64,000 nucleotides of DNA. It comes from Collinsella sp. AM33-4BH. GTDB lineage: Bacteria > Actinomycetota > Coriobacteriia > Coriobacteriales > Coriobacteriaceae. Of the stretch, positions 22,377 to 30,207 are shown one piece after another. The notes under the pieces were generated by a model. The model had not been told where the DNA came from and did no database searches. It saw only the letters and a list, made by a program, of their open reading frames with translations. Numbering within the stretch: the first letter of the stretch is position 1; every line of letters starts with the position of its first letter. The DNA lies in NCBI RefSeq assembly GCF_003469205.1, contig NZ_QSIN01000006.1, positions 3,964 to 67,963 on the forward strand. The letters run 5' to 3'. A program made the translations under genes and the position numbers.

Positions 22377-23204
22377 ATGAGCGAGACCGCAGTCAACGGC
22401 GTCGAGCCGATCATCTTCCTTGATGACGTCCACGTCACCTTTAGGACCCGTACCGGCTCGATTCTGCACCCTAACCTGGTTCACGCCGTCCAGGGTGTAA
22501 CGATTAGGCTCATGCCCGGTCAGACGATCGGCATCGTCGGCGAGTCCGGTTGCGGTAAGTCCACCACCGCCAACGTCATGTGCGGCCTGCAGGCCCCCAC
22601 GAGCGGCAAGGTCTACTTTAAGGGCAAGGACGTTACCAAACGTACCGCCGAGGACCGTCGCCACATGGGTCGCGTCATCTCGGTCGTGTTCCAGAACCCG
22701 GCCACGGCACTCAACCCCCGTATGGTCGTTCGCGAGCAACTGCTCGACCCCATGCGCGTCCACAACCTGGGTACCGAGGCCGAGCAGGAGAAGCGCGTCA
22801 AGGAGCTCTTGGAGCTCACCGGTCTGCCCAGCTCCGCCGCCGAGGTTCTTCCCGGCCAGCTTTCGGGCGGCCAGCGCCAGCGCGTCGCAATTGCCCGTGC
22901 CCTGTCGCTGAACCCCGATGCCATCATCGCCGACGAGCCCACCTCGGCTCTGGACGTTTCGGTTCGCGCGCAAATTCTGAACCTGCTGACCGACCTTAAG
23001 AAGGAGCTCGGCCTGGCCATGGTGTTCATCAGCCATGACATCCAGACGGTCCGCTATATCTCTGACGACATCATCGTTATGAATGGCGGCAAGATCGTCG
23101 AGCAGGGCGAGGCCAAGCAGGTCTTCCAGCACCCTCAGGACCCCTACACCAAGATGCTGCTCGGTGCTGCGCCGTCGCTGCTGCATCCCAAGCTCGGCGA
23201 GTAG
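22377..23204 (+). CDS. ABC transporter ATPase, DppF type
   Basis: A 275-residue second ATPase of the importer, starting with an ATG directly after the stop of the fused gene (zero spacing). Walker A is GESGCGKST (about 56-64), the signature [15 protein letters not shown] is near residue 165, and Walker B is IIADEPTSALD. It is shorter than typical DppF/OppF (about 320-340) because the C-terminal oligopeptide extension is missing. With the ATPase half of the fused protein it would form the nucleotide-binding heterodimer. A hairpin lies 17 bases after its stop. Confidence 0.92.
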   Translation: MSETAVNGVEPIIFLDDVHVTFRTRTGSILHPNLVHAVQGVTIRLMPGQTIGIVGESGCGKSTTANVMCGLQAPTSGKVYFKGKDVTKRTAEDRRHMGRVISVVFQNPATALNPRMVVREQLLDPMRVHNLGTEAEQEKRVKELLELTGLPSSAAEVLPGQLSGGQRQRVAIARALSLNPDAIIADEPTSALDVSVRAQILNLLTDLKKELGLAMVFISHDIQTVRYISDDIIVMNGGKIVEQGEAKQVFQHPQDPYTKMLLGAAPSLLHPKLGE

Positions 23205-23220
23205 CCTCGCTTTCCCTCCC

Positions 23221-23248
23221 GTGCGCCCGGTTCCCTTGCCGGGCGCAC
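23221..23248 (+). terminator. strong hairpin after the ABC genes
   Basis: GTGCGCCCGG (23221-23230) pairs perfectly with CCGGGCGCAC (23239-23248). There is no T-run, so it may be a partial terminator or an mRNA-end stabiliser rather than a full stop. Confidence 0.5.
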
Positions 23249-23284
23249 CTCCGTTGCGATTTCGAAAGGTTGGGTTCACGAGCC

Positions 23285-24262
23285 ATGCCAAGTGCTCAGG
23301 AGCTACAACAGCAATTTGGTGGGTATCGGGGCGCCATGCCCCGTCCATCAGATTTCGATCTCTTTTGGAAGGACCGCATGGCCGAGGCCGACGCCGTCGG
23401 ACTTGACTATGCGATCGAGACGGCATCGGTCACCGATGCCGTGACCTGCCAGCTTTTCGACCTCTGGTATACCGGCATGTGTGGCGCTCGCCTGCATGCC
23501 AAGTACCTTAAACCCGTCTCGGACGAGCCCGTGCCATTGGTACTTCAGTTCCATGGGTATCCGGGTGCAAGCCGCAGCTGGTTTGAGCAGGCGTCGTTTG
23601 CGGGCATGGGCATGGCACTCATCGCCCTCGACTGCCCCGGCCAAGGAGGTCCCTCCGAGGACATTGGTGGATTTGAGGGCACAACGGTCGCGGGCCATAT
23701 CGTCGCCGGTATCGACGGCGATCCGGCCAACCTCTACTATGTCCGCTTGCACCAAGATATTCGCATCCTGTGCCGCATCGTTCGCGAGCTCGAGGGCATC
23801 GATCTTGCCCGTGTGTTTGTGAACGGCGCGTCGCAGGGCGGCGGTTTGGGCATTGCGACCTGTGCACTTAACAGCGAGCTTATCAATCGCGCCGCCATCC
23901 TCTATCCCTTCCTGTCGGATTTCCGCCTGGTCTGGGATTTGGATGCCGACGACATTGCCTACGAGGGCCTGCGCTATTGGTCTCGCTGGTTTGACGAGGA
24001 CTCGACTCGTATCGACGAAGCCTATGCCAAGCTGGCGTACTTCGATTCCAAGAACTTTGCCCCTATGGTCAAATGCCCCGTGCTGTTTGGCACCGGCACA
24101 GCCGATACCGTCTGTCCGCCAGCGACGCAGTTTGCGGTCTATAACAACCTGACCTGTGAAAAGCGTCATGAGTTCTTTGAAGGCTTTGGCCACGAGGAGA
24201 TTCAGGATTTTGACGATCTGATCATTCCGTTTTTCTGCAAGGGAGGGGAGGCTCATGTCTAA
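23285..24262 (+). CDS. acetylxylan esterase-type alpha/beta hydrolase
   Basis: A 325-residue cytoplasmic carbohydrate esterase of the acetylxylan esterase/cephalosporin-C deacetylase (AXE1, CE7) family. Motifs: FHGYPGAS near 90 (oxyanion region), nucleophile Ser183 in GASQGG, Asp in GTADTVCPP (about 277) and His in GFGHEE near 302, giving an intact catalytic triad. In this context it could remove O-acetyl groups from sialic acids before cleavage by NanA (inference from position). The ATG at 23285 is preferred; AAAGG lies rather far upstream (15 bases), and a TTG at 23270 is the alternative. Overlaps the next, homologous gene by 8 bases. Confidence 0.85.
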   Translation: MPSAQELQQQFGGYRGAMPRPSDFDLFWKDRMAEADAVGLDYAIETASVTDAVTCQLFDLWYTGMCGARLHAKYLKPVSDEPVPLVLQFHGYPGASRSWFEQASFAGMGMALIALDCPGQGGPSEDIGGFEGTTVAGHIVAGIDGDPANLYYVRLHQDIRILCRIVRELEGIDLARVFVNGASQGGGLGIATCALNSELINRAAILYPFLSDFRLVWDLDADDIAYEGLRYWSRWFDEDSTRIDEAYAKLAYFDSKNFAPMVKCPVLFGTGTADTVCPPATQFAVYNNLTCEKRHEFFEGFGHEEIQDFDDLIIPFFCKGGEAHV

Positions 24263-25106
24263 GTGCGAGAGCAATGTCAATGAGCTGATTGTCTCCGACC
24301 TTGTGGGGATTCCCGGAACGGTCTCGTCAAGGCTCGCTGATTTCCGGGATTGGCGCGGTGATGCTTCTGCGGATGTTTCCGAATTAGAGATAGCCGCTTC
24401 GGACCTTGAGGTTTGCGGGCCGAGTATTACGGCGATCGATTTCGCCAATCCGTATGCCCGCTACTCCGAGGTTTCCTTTGAGCTTAGTGGCGATGTGGTC
24501 CACGCGCGTTTGATCGAGCCTGCCGGTCGCGCCCGAGCATCCGAGCTTGTGCCGCTATGTCTGATGTTTCACGACATCGACCGACCCGTGCGGGGATGGC
24601 ATCACATGACGAGGTTTGCGGCCATGGGATATGCCGTGCTTGCGCTGGACGATGAGGCGATTGGATCCAGCGAGCTGCAGCAGGGGATTGCCTCTCCTGC
24701 TTTTGTCAAGCGCGTCCGTTGGGGTTGCGCGATGGCGAAGGTGGCGCGCAATCTTGATGGTGTGGACCCCGACCGCATCTTTGCATGGGGCGAGGGCCTT
24801 GGCGGCGGAGTCGCGCTGGCGGTTTCTGCTCTGGACGAGCGGGGCCTCGCCTGCACGGCGGTTGCCAATCCAATTCCCGGTGGCCTCGAGGCGTTGTCGT
24901 CTCGGGTGCGTGGATCGGTGCTCATGGGCACATCGCTCATGGATGCCGTGAGTGATCCCAAGGGCCAGTTTGCCGTATTCAACGGTCTTGAGTGTGACCG
25001 GAGGCATATCATCTATGCCAAATACGCTCATGAGCGCATCAACGCGTTCGAAAACGAAGTCATCGACTTTTTTAACCAAACGTTCTACCCGTGTTCTTTG
25101 GCCTAG
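24255..25106 (+). CDS. AXE1-like hydrolase lacking the nucleophile (pseudoenzyme)
   Basis: A 283-residue paralogue of the preceding esterase, shown by shared blocks: MFHDIDRPVRGW matches the first protein's FHGYPGASRSW, GQFAVFNGLECDRRH matches TQFAVYNNLTCEKRH, and YAHERI matches FGHEEI. The nucleophile motif GASQGGG of the first protein is GEGLGGG here: Gly181 (codon GGC at 24795) replaces the serine. A histidine at the triad position is kept. With no serine, ester hydrolysis by the usual mechanism is not expected. The frame is intact and overlaps the upstream gene (ATG inside its end), so it is expressed as a protein and not obviously a decaying pseudogene. A partner or regulatory role for the active esterase is possible. 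Confidence 0.75.
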   Translation: MSKCESNVNELIVSDLVGIPGTVSSRLADFRDWRGDASADVSELEIAASDLEVCGPSITAIDFANPYARYSEVSFELSGDVVHARLIEPAGRARASELVPLCLMFHDIDRPVRGWHHMTRFAAMGYAVLALDDEAIGSSELQQGIASPAFVKRVRWGCAMAKVARNLDGVDPDRIFAWGEGLGGGVALAVSALDERGLACTAVANPIPGGLEALSSRVRGSVLMGTSLMDAVSDPKGQFAVFNGLECDRRHIIYAKYAHERINAFENEVIDFFNQTFYPCSLA

Positions 25107-25174
25107 ACGGCCTGGACACTGCCAACAAGAGTGGGTGGCATAGGGCCGCCCGCCAGACAACTAAGGAGATTCTT

Positions 25175-26095
25175 GTGGCAACTCAGAAATTCACCGGCGT
25201 TATCCCTCCCGTCGTTGTTCCCGATACCGAAGACCACCAGCTCGACGTTGCCTCCTTTGAGCGCAGCATCAACCGCATGATCGATGCCGGCGTCGATGGC
25301 CTGTTCTTCCTGGGCTCTTCGGGCGAGGTCGTTTTCTCCACCGATGAGCGTCGTCGCCAGATCATCGCCGAGGCCGTTCGTATCGTCGACCACCGCGTGC
25401 CCGTCCTGGTCGGCATCATCGATACCGAGACCGAGCGCATGATCGAGCACGGTAAGGTCGCTCAGGAGCTGGGCGCCGATGCGCTTGTCGCCACCTGCCC
25501 GTTCTATGCCCTGCAGGGCATGACCGAGGTCGAGGAGCACTTCCGCATCCTGCACGAGGAGCTCGACCTGCCCATCTTTGCCTATGACATTCCCGTCTGC
25601 GTTCACACCAAGCTCCCCTGGAAGCTCCTTGCCAAGCTCGGCGCCGAGGGCGTCCTTGCTGGCGTCAAGGATTCCTCGGGTGATGACATCTCGTTCCGCT
25701 ATCTCGTTCAGGAGAACGAGAAGAACGGCCATCCGATGAGCATCCTCACCGGTCACGAGGTTGTTGTCGACGGCGCTTACCTCGGTGGCGCCGACGGTTC
25801 TGTCCCGGGCCTTGCCAACGTTGAGCCCGAGGGCTACGTGCGCCAGTGGAAGGCCGCTCAGGCCGGCGACTGGGCTACCGTCAAGGCCGAGCAGGATCGC
25901 CTCAATGAGATTTCGCACATCTGGGACGTCACCTCGGGCGTCCAGGGCTATGCCGGTGGCGTCGGCGCCTTCAAGACCGCTATGAACCTCATGGGCATCT
26001 TCGACAGCCCGACCATGCCGCGCCCGGTGAAGGCCATGACCGGCGAGAACGTCGAGGCGATTAGGAAGGTCCTTCAGGACAACGGTCTCCTGTAA
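25175..26095 (+). CDS. nanA: N-acetylneuraminate lyase (NanA/DapA family)
   Basis: A 306-residue class I aldolase that would cleave N-acetylneuraminate into N-acetylmannosamine and pyruvate. Family residues are in place: GSSGE at 47-51 (carboxylate binding), Tyr137 in FAYDIPV and the Schiff-base lysine Lys165 in GVKDSSG, the same positions as in E. coli NanA. The fold alone could also be a dihydrodipicolinate synthase or another pyruvate aldolase, but the neighbouring nanK and nanE strongly support the sialic-acid role. The start is GTG at 25175 with AAGGAG at 25163-25168; an upstream ATG in frame has no ribosome site. Confidence 0.85.
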   Translation: MATQKFTGVIPPVVVPDTEDHQLDVASFERSINRMIDAGVDGLFFLGSSGEVVFSTDERRRQIIAEAVRIVDHRVPVLVGIIDTETERMIEHGKVAQELGADALVATCPFYALQGMTEVEEHFRILHEELDLPIFAYDIPVCVHTKLPWKLLAKLGAEGVLAGVKDSSGDDISFRYLVQENEKNGHPMSILTGHEVVVDGAYLGGADGSVPGLANVEPEGYVRQWKAAQAGDWATVKAEQDRLNEISHIWDVTSGVQGYAGGVGAFKTAMNLMGIFDSPTMPRPVKAMTGENVEAIRKVLQDNGLL

Positions 26096-26124
26096 AGCTT
26101 CCCAGGCACCCGACCTCGCCGTTC

Positions 26125-26170
26125 AACCGTGTGGCCATGACCCATTAGGTCAATGGCCACACGGTTTCTC
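26125..26170 (+). terminator. nanA terminator
   Basis: AACCGTGTGGCCA (26125-26137) pairs perfectly with TGGCCACACGGTT (26154-26166), with partial extension inward, then TTCTC. Strong stem with a short T-run; could be partial read-through to nanK. Confidence 0.7.
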
Positions 26171-26266
26171 GGCGATCTCGGACACCTGGAAAACCTTTAC
26201 TGCGCTGTGACGGCTAGCCTGACGGCGCATTTCCTGTAGTTGTTTTTATCTCCGAAGGAGAGCGAC

Positions 26267-27232
26267 ATGGAGAACAAGTACGTCTGCTCTGTCGATATCG
26301 GCGGAACTAAAATTGCGACTGCCATCATGGAGTACCCGGCTGACGGTAGTGTGCCCCATCCCGTTTTTGAGGCCGAGATTCCTACCGAGGCCCAGGAGGG
26401 CGGCGAGGCCGTCTTCCAGCGTATCGAGGCGTCTATCAAGGCCGCTCTTGAGGCGAATCCCGATGTCGAGGTTCTCGGTGTCGGTATCGGTGCCGCAGGC
26501 GTCGTCGATCCCAAGACGGGCGCCATTGCTTATGCCAATGAGATCATGCCCGGCTGGTCCGGCGTTCAGTTGGGGCCGCGTCTGCGCGAGGACCTTGGTC
26601 TTCCCGTTGCCGTTGTGGGCGACGTGCAGGCTCATGCTCTGGGCGAGGCCCACTGGGGCGTCGGCAAGGGCAAGTTCTCCGTCTTGTGCCTGGGAATCGG
26701 TACGGGCATCGGCGGCGCATATGTCGAGAACGGCCGCGTGATGCAGGGCTTCCATGGTGCTGCCGGCCATATGGGCCATATCGAGTGCTCGGCTGCTGCC
26801 GGAATTCCCTGCGCCTGTGGTCGTTCTGGCCATCTTGAGTCGGTAGCCTCGGGCACCTCGATTGGCCGTGTGTACGACGAGCGCTTCGGTCGAGTTGACC
26901 CCAGCCGTCCTTCGGTCGGTCGCGATGTGAACGACCTGTGCCGTGCGGGCGACGCAAAGGCGACCGAGGTCATCCATGACGCCGGCTTTGCGCTGGGCGC
27001 CAGCTTGGGCTCGCTTGCCAACATCTTGGATCCCGAGGTCATCGTGCTTTCGGGAGGTGTGATTCACCAGGGTCCCGATTGGCGTTCGCAAACGTGGAAG
27101 GACTCGGTGCACGAGGGCTATGCCAGCCAGGCGCTCGACCCGCTTCAGGACACGCCGATCCTCATCGGTTCTCTGGAGGGCGACGCGCCGCTCATCGGCG
27201 CCGCCGAACACCTTCTTGCGTCGTTGAAGTAA
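26267..27232 (+). CDS. nanK: ROK-family N-acetylmannosamine kinase
   Basis: A 321-residue sugar kinase of the ROK family, placed to phosphorylate N-acetylmannosamine with ATP. It has the ATP-binding DIGGTK motif (10-15), GIGTGIGGAYV near 150, and the zinc/ROK motif CACGRSGHLE near 185, where the third cysteine of the canonical CxCGxxGCxE is a histidine, a common variant. LSGGVIHQG follows near 265. The start at 26267 is set by GAAGGAG. A glucokinase or other ROK sugar kinase is possible from sequence alone; context with nanA and nanE decides. It is followed by a long palindrome before nanE. Confidence 0.83.
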   Translation: MENKYVCSVDIGGTKIATAIMEYPADGSVPHPVFEAEIPTEAQEGGEAVFQRIEASIKAALEANPDVEVLGVGIGAAGVVDPKTGAIAYANEIMPGWSGVQLGPRLREDLGLPVAVVGDVQAHALGEAHWGVGKGKFSVLCLGIGTGIGGAYVENGRVMQGFHGAAGHMGHIECSAAAGIPCACGRSGHLESVASGTSIGRVYDERFGRVDPSRPSVGRDVNDLCRAGDAKATEVIHDAGFALGASLGSLANILDPEVIVLSGGVIHQGPDWRSQTWKDSVHEGYASQALDPLQDTPILIGSLEGDAPLIGAAEHLLASLK

Positions 27233-27249
27233 ACATAACTACCAAGTGC

Positions 27250-27347
27250 GCCTTCTGAGGTGCCGCAGATTGACGTGAAAGAGGAGCGAAGCGTACTTCG
27301 GTACGCGAGCGACGGTTTGAACGTCAAGGTGCGGTGTCTCAGAAGGC
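27250..27347. repeat. long palindromic element, family II
   Basis: Imperfect 98-bp palindrome. Outer arms GCCTTCTGAG (27250-27259) and CTCAGAAGGC (27338-27347) are perfect; inside are a wobble-paired segment and TTGACGT/ACGTCAA. The apical stem is GCGTAC, loop TTCG, GTACGC (27291-27306), flanked by an asymmetric loop GAAAGAGGAGCGAA opposite GAGCGACGGTTTGA. The apical stem and both loop strands recur at 46095-46197 with different arms. TGTTTTG follows, so it may also terminate transcription between nanK and nanE. Confidence 0.8.
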
Positions 27348-27372
27348 TGTTTTGAGAAAGGTTGAGTCGAAC

Positions 27373-28059
27373 ATGACCGTTGATCCTTTGATCCAGTCCC
27401 TAAAGGGCAAGCTCGTCGTGAGCGTTCAGGCGTATATGGGCGAGCCGCTTCGTACGCCCGAAACCATGGCTCAGATGTCTCGCGCCTGCGAGCTTGGCGG
27501 TGCTGCCGCTATTCGCTGCCAGGGTCTTGCCGACATCGCCGCCATTAAGGGCCGCTGCGAGGTCCCCGTCATCGGCTTGTGGAAGGATGGACACGAGGGC
27601 GTCTACATCACGCCGACGCTGCGTCATGCTCGCGCCTGCGTTGCCGCCGGTGCCGACATCGTGGCAATTGATGCCACTGATCGCCCACGTCCCGATGGCA
27701 AGACCATCGAGGACACCTTCCGTCCGCTGCACGAGGAGGGCGTGCTCCTGATGGCCGACTGTGCCACCATCGAGGATATTCGTCGTGCTGTCGATATGGG
27801 CTTCGACCTGGTGTCCACTACGCTTTCTCATGGTGTTGCCGCTATCGATTGCACCATGGCCGACGGTCCCGACCTGCCGCTCCTGCGTCAGGCGACCGAG
27901 GAATTCCCCGGTCTTCCCATCATCTGCGAGGGCCGCGTGCACACGCCCGAGGAGGCCCGCGCCGCAATTGATGCGGGCGCCTGGGCAGTTGTCGTGGGCA
28001 CCGCCATTACGCACCCCACGAGTATTACGAGTTGGTTCAAAGCCGCGCTTGAGGCGTAA
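27373..28059 (+). CDS. nanE: N-acetylmannosamine-6-phosphate 2-epimerase
   Basis: A 228-residue (beta/alpha)8 protein of the NanE family, converting N-acetylmannosamine-6-phosphate to N-acetylglucosamine-6-phosphate, which then enters amino-sugar catabolism. Characteristic segments: SVQAYMGEPLRTPE near 15-30, AAIRCQG near 50, PVIGLWKDGHEGVYITPT, and IDATDRPRPDG near 100; the phosphate-binding GRVHTPEEA and VGTAITHPT are at the C terminus. The ATG at 27373 follows GAAAGG; the longer in-frame version would start within the palindrome. It completes the NanA-NanK-NanE route. NagA and NagB are not in the window. Confidence 0.93.
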   Translation: MTVDPLIQSLKGKLVVSVQAYMGEPLRTPETMAQMSRACELGGAAAIRCQGLADIAAIKGRCEVPVIGLWKDGHEGVYITPTLRHARACVAAGADIVAIDATDRPRPDGKTIEDTFRPLHEEGVLLMADCATIEDIRRAVDMGFDLVSTTLSHGVAAIDCTMADGPDLPLLRQATEEFPGLPIICEGRVHTPEEARAAIDAGAWAVVVGTAITHPTSITSWFKAALEA

Positions 28060-28110
28060 GACGGACCTCGTATCCGCTTGGGGCGGTATACTCAATAAAG
28101 GCAATTGATC

Positions 28111-28146
28111 GCGCGGGATCCGCTGGCCGGGTCCCGCGCTTGTTTT
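28111..28146 (+). terminator. nanE terminator
   Basis: GCGCGGGATCC (28111-28121) pairs with GGGTCCCGCGC (28129-28139; one G-U), followed by TTGTTTT. It separates the sialic-acid cluster from rapZ; the rapZ ribosome site begins right after it. Confidence 0.85.
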
Positions 28147-28157
28147 AGGAGGCACAC

Positions 28158-29078
28158 ATGCAAAAGGGAGATGCCATGGATGCGGCGGAGCGCTCGGAGC
28201 GCATCCCCGATATCGTCATCATCACCGGAATGTCTGGATCGGGCCGAACGCAGGCCATGCATGTGTTCGAGGACATGGGCTATTTTTGCATTGATAACCT
28301 GCCTCCGCGTCTGATCGCCCAGCTTGCCGAACTCGTCGGCATCAATACGGGCGTGGGCAGGCATCTTGCCGTCACCTGCGACCTGCGCAGCCAGGGCTTG
28401 TTCGATGAGCTGCTCGATGCCGTTGCCGCACTCGAGGAGCGCGAGATGAGCTGTGACATCGTGTTTCTCGAGGCCTCTGACGAGGTGCTGATCCGTCGTT
28501 ATAGTGAAAACCGCCGCCGCCATCCCATTGCCAAGCCGGGGGAGACTACGGCCGATGCGATTCAGCGCGAGCGCCTGCAGCTGCAGGGCGTTCGCGACCG
28601 AGCTGACATGATTATCGATACGAGCCGCTTGCGCACCTCTGCTCTGCGCAACAAATTGCGCATGGCGTTCTCCGAGTTGTCCGACCAGCAGCTCATGGAC
28701 GTTCACGTGTTCTCGTTTGGCTTTAAGCACGGTATGCCCGTCGAGGCGGACATTATGATCGACGTTCGCTTCCTGCCCAATCCGTTCTACGATCCCGAGA
28801 TGCGCACGATGACCGGTCTCGATAAGAAAGTCTCTGACTTTGTTCTGGACCATCCCAAGACCCAGGAGTTCTGGAAGGCCTGGACGCAGCTGCTCGATAC
28901 GGTCATGCCCGGCTATATCGCGGAGGGCAAGCCACAGCTTTCTATTGCCATCGGTTGCACGGGCGGTCAACACCGCAGCGTTGCCATCGCCGAGGCCACA
29001 GCACGTTATTTGGAAGGCGCCCAGTATCACGTGAGCATTTCTCATCGCGACCTGTCGCGCGCCAACACGAAAGCATAG
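28158..29078 (+). CDS. rapZ: RNase adapter/nucleotide-binding protein RapZ (YvcJ)
   Basis: A 306-residue RapZ/YvcJ-family protein. In E. coli RapZ links cell-wall amino-sugar sensing to RNase E; in Gram-positives YvcJ binds and hydrolyses GTP and affects competence. Walker A GMSGSGRT (24-31) has Arg for Lys, frequent in actinobacterial members; CIDNLPP follows at 43-49, and the C-terminal phosphosugar-binding domain ends with IGCTGGQHRSVAIAE (about 276-290). ATG 28158 follows AGGAGG; another ATG at 28176 is possible. whiA follows after 6 bases. The gluconeogenesis factor yvcK, which usually lies between rapZ and whiA in Firmicutes and Actinobacteria, is absent here. Confidence 0.95.
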   Translation: MQKGDAMDAAERSERIPDIVIITGMSGSGRTQAMHVFEDMGYFCIDNLPPRLIAQLAELVGINTGVGRHLAVTCDLRSQGLFDELLDAVAALEEREMSCDIVFLEASDEVLIRRYSENRRRHPIAKPGETTADAIQRERLQLQGVRDRADMIIDTSRLRTSALRNKLRMAFSELSDQQLMDVHVFSFGFKHGMPVEADIMIDVRFLPNPFYDPEMRTMTGLDKKVSDFVLDHPKTQEFWKAWTQLLDTVMPGYIAEGKPQLSIAIGCTGGQHRSVAIAEATARYLEGAQYHVSISHRDLSRANTKA

Positions 29079-29084
29079 GCCTGC

Positions 29085-30014
29085 ATGTCGTTTACCGCCG
29101 AGGTGCGTGACGAGCTCGCGCGCTGCGAACCCGAATGTGAATACTGCGATTTGTCTACGCTTGCCGCCCTGACGCGTGTGAGCGGTACACTTTCGCTGGC
29201 CGGCTCCGGGCGGTATCGTTTGACGGTCGCGACCGAGACGGGTGCCGTCGCGCGCACGATGATCACACTGACGCATCGCATCCTTAAGCTCAAAACGGAA
29301 TTCACCGTTCGTAAATCGGTCTTGCATAAGGTCCGTAACTATCTCATTACCCTGCCCGATCAACCCGACCTGGACAAGGCTCTGGTGCTGCTGGGCATCC
29401 TCGACCGCAGGGGAGGGCTCGTCGCTGGTGTTCCCCGGCACATCGTTGCCCGTCCCTGCTGCAGGCTTGCCTACATCCGCGGCGCGCTCATCGCCGGCGG
29501 TTTCGTGGCCGATCCCCGCGGCGACTTTCATTTGGAGATCGCGGTGCAGGGCGAGCAGTATGCCCGGGGACTTTGCGATCTATTGGAGCAGATTGGGGTC
29601 CATGCGCGCGTTAACGCGCGGCGCGGGTCCTTTGCCGTCTACATTAAGAGCGCCGAGGAGATCGAGCAGCTTCTAAAGCTGGTCGGCGCCAAGCGCAGCG
29701 TTGCCGAGATCGAGGAAGCGCGCGCGGTCAAATTGGTTAAGAACGACGTAAACCGTCGCGTGAATGCCGAGCTGGCCAATCAGACCAGAAGTGCGGGTGC
29801 CGCCCAGCATCAGCTTGCGTTGATCGATGAGCTCGAACAGCGGGGTTTACGCGACACGCTTCCGGACGCCTTAGCAGTCTTTTGCGACCTGCGCGAGCGC
29901 TATCCCGATCTGTCACTGCGCGATCTGGGGGAGATGGCTGACCCTCCCTTGTCGAAGTCGGCCCTCTACCATCGAGTTTTGAGGCTTGAAAAGCTCATTG
30001 AAGCAAACAGGTAG
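29085..30014 (+). CDS. whiA: DNA-binding protein WhiA
   Basis: A 309-residue WhiA: a two-part protein with an N-terminal LAGLIDADG-like domain (the RGALIAGGFVADPRGD block near 125-140 matches the homing-endonuclease-like core without its catalytic acids) and a C-terminal helix-turn-helix (YPDLSLRDLGEMADPPLSKS, near 265-285). In actinomycetes it activates cell-division and sporulation genes; in Firmicutes it affects chromosome segregation and division. The ATG at 29085 lies directly after rapZ, and both are probably cotranscribed. No gene-specific regulator site is visible. Confidence 0.95.
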   Translation: MSFTAEVRDELARCEPECEYCDLSTLAALTRVSGTLSLAGSGRYRLTVATETGAVARTMITLTHRILKLKTEFTVRKSVLHKVRNYLITLPDQPDLDKALVLLGILDRRGGLVAGVPRHIVARPCCRLAYIRGALIAGGFVADPRGDFHLEIAVQGEQYARGLCDLLEQIGVHARVNARRGSFAVYIKSAEEIEQLLKLVGAKRSVAEIEEARAVKLVKNDVNRRVNAELANQTRSAGAAQHQLALIDELEQRGLRDTLPDALAVFCDLRERYPDLSLRDLGEMADPPLSKSALYHRVLRLEKLIEANR

Positions 30015-30060
30015 TTTGAAGTATCGACTTATATACGGATTTAGCTGCTATTTTATTCTT

Positions 30061-30135
30061 TAAAACGTTTTAACGTAAATTTGATTTTCAATTTCGAGCA
30101 TTCTCGTGAAATTCAAGTCAAAAAAAAGGTATATT
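30061..30135 (+). promoter_or_regulatory. gap promoter region with two palindromes
   Basis: A perfect 14-bp palindrome TTAAAACGTTTTAA (30061-30074) has the AAACGTTT centre seen in LacI-family operators. A second imperfect inverted repeat, AATTTC-GAG...CTC-GTGAAATT, spans 30091-30114. A TATATT at 30130-30135 is a reasonable -10 box; the second repeat would overlap its -35 region. No canonical -35 is visible. Confidence 0.45.
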
Positions 30136-30207
30136 AGGCGAGTGGTTAGTTTGTGGGCCTCAACGGCGGGCGCTGTAGCTCGCGGGGGCCTTACGAAAGG
30201 AGACACA

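Noticed and set aside
19752..23426. 1224-codon open frame on the minus strand opposite the ABC transporter genes
   Set aside because: It is antisense to three genes with clear family motifs. Long antisense frames are expected in GC-rich DNA with strong third-position bias. The translation is repetitive and low in recognisable motifs.
27334..27372. Upstream start for nanE inside the palindrome
   Set aside because: It has no ribosome site and would translate the repeat arm; ATG 27373 fits the family N terminus.
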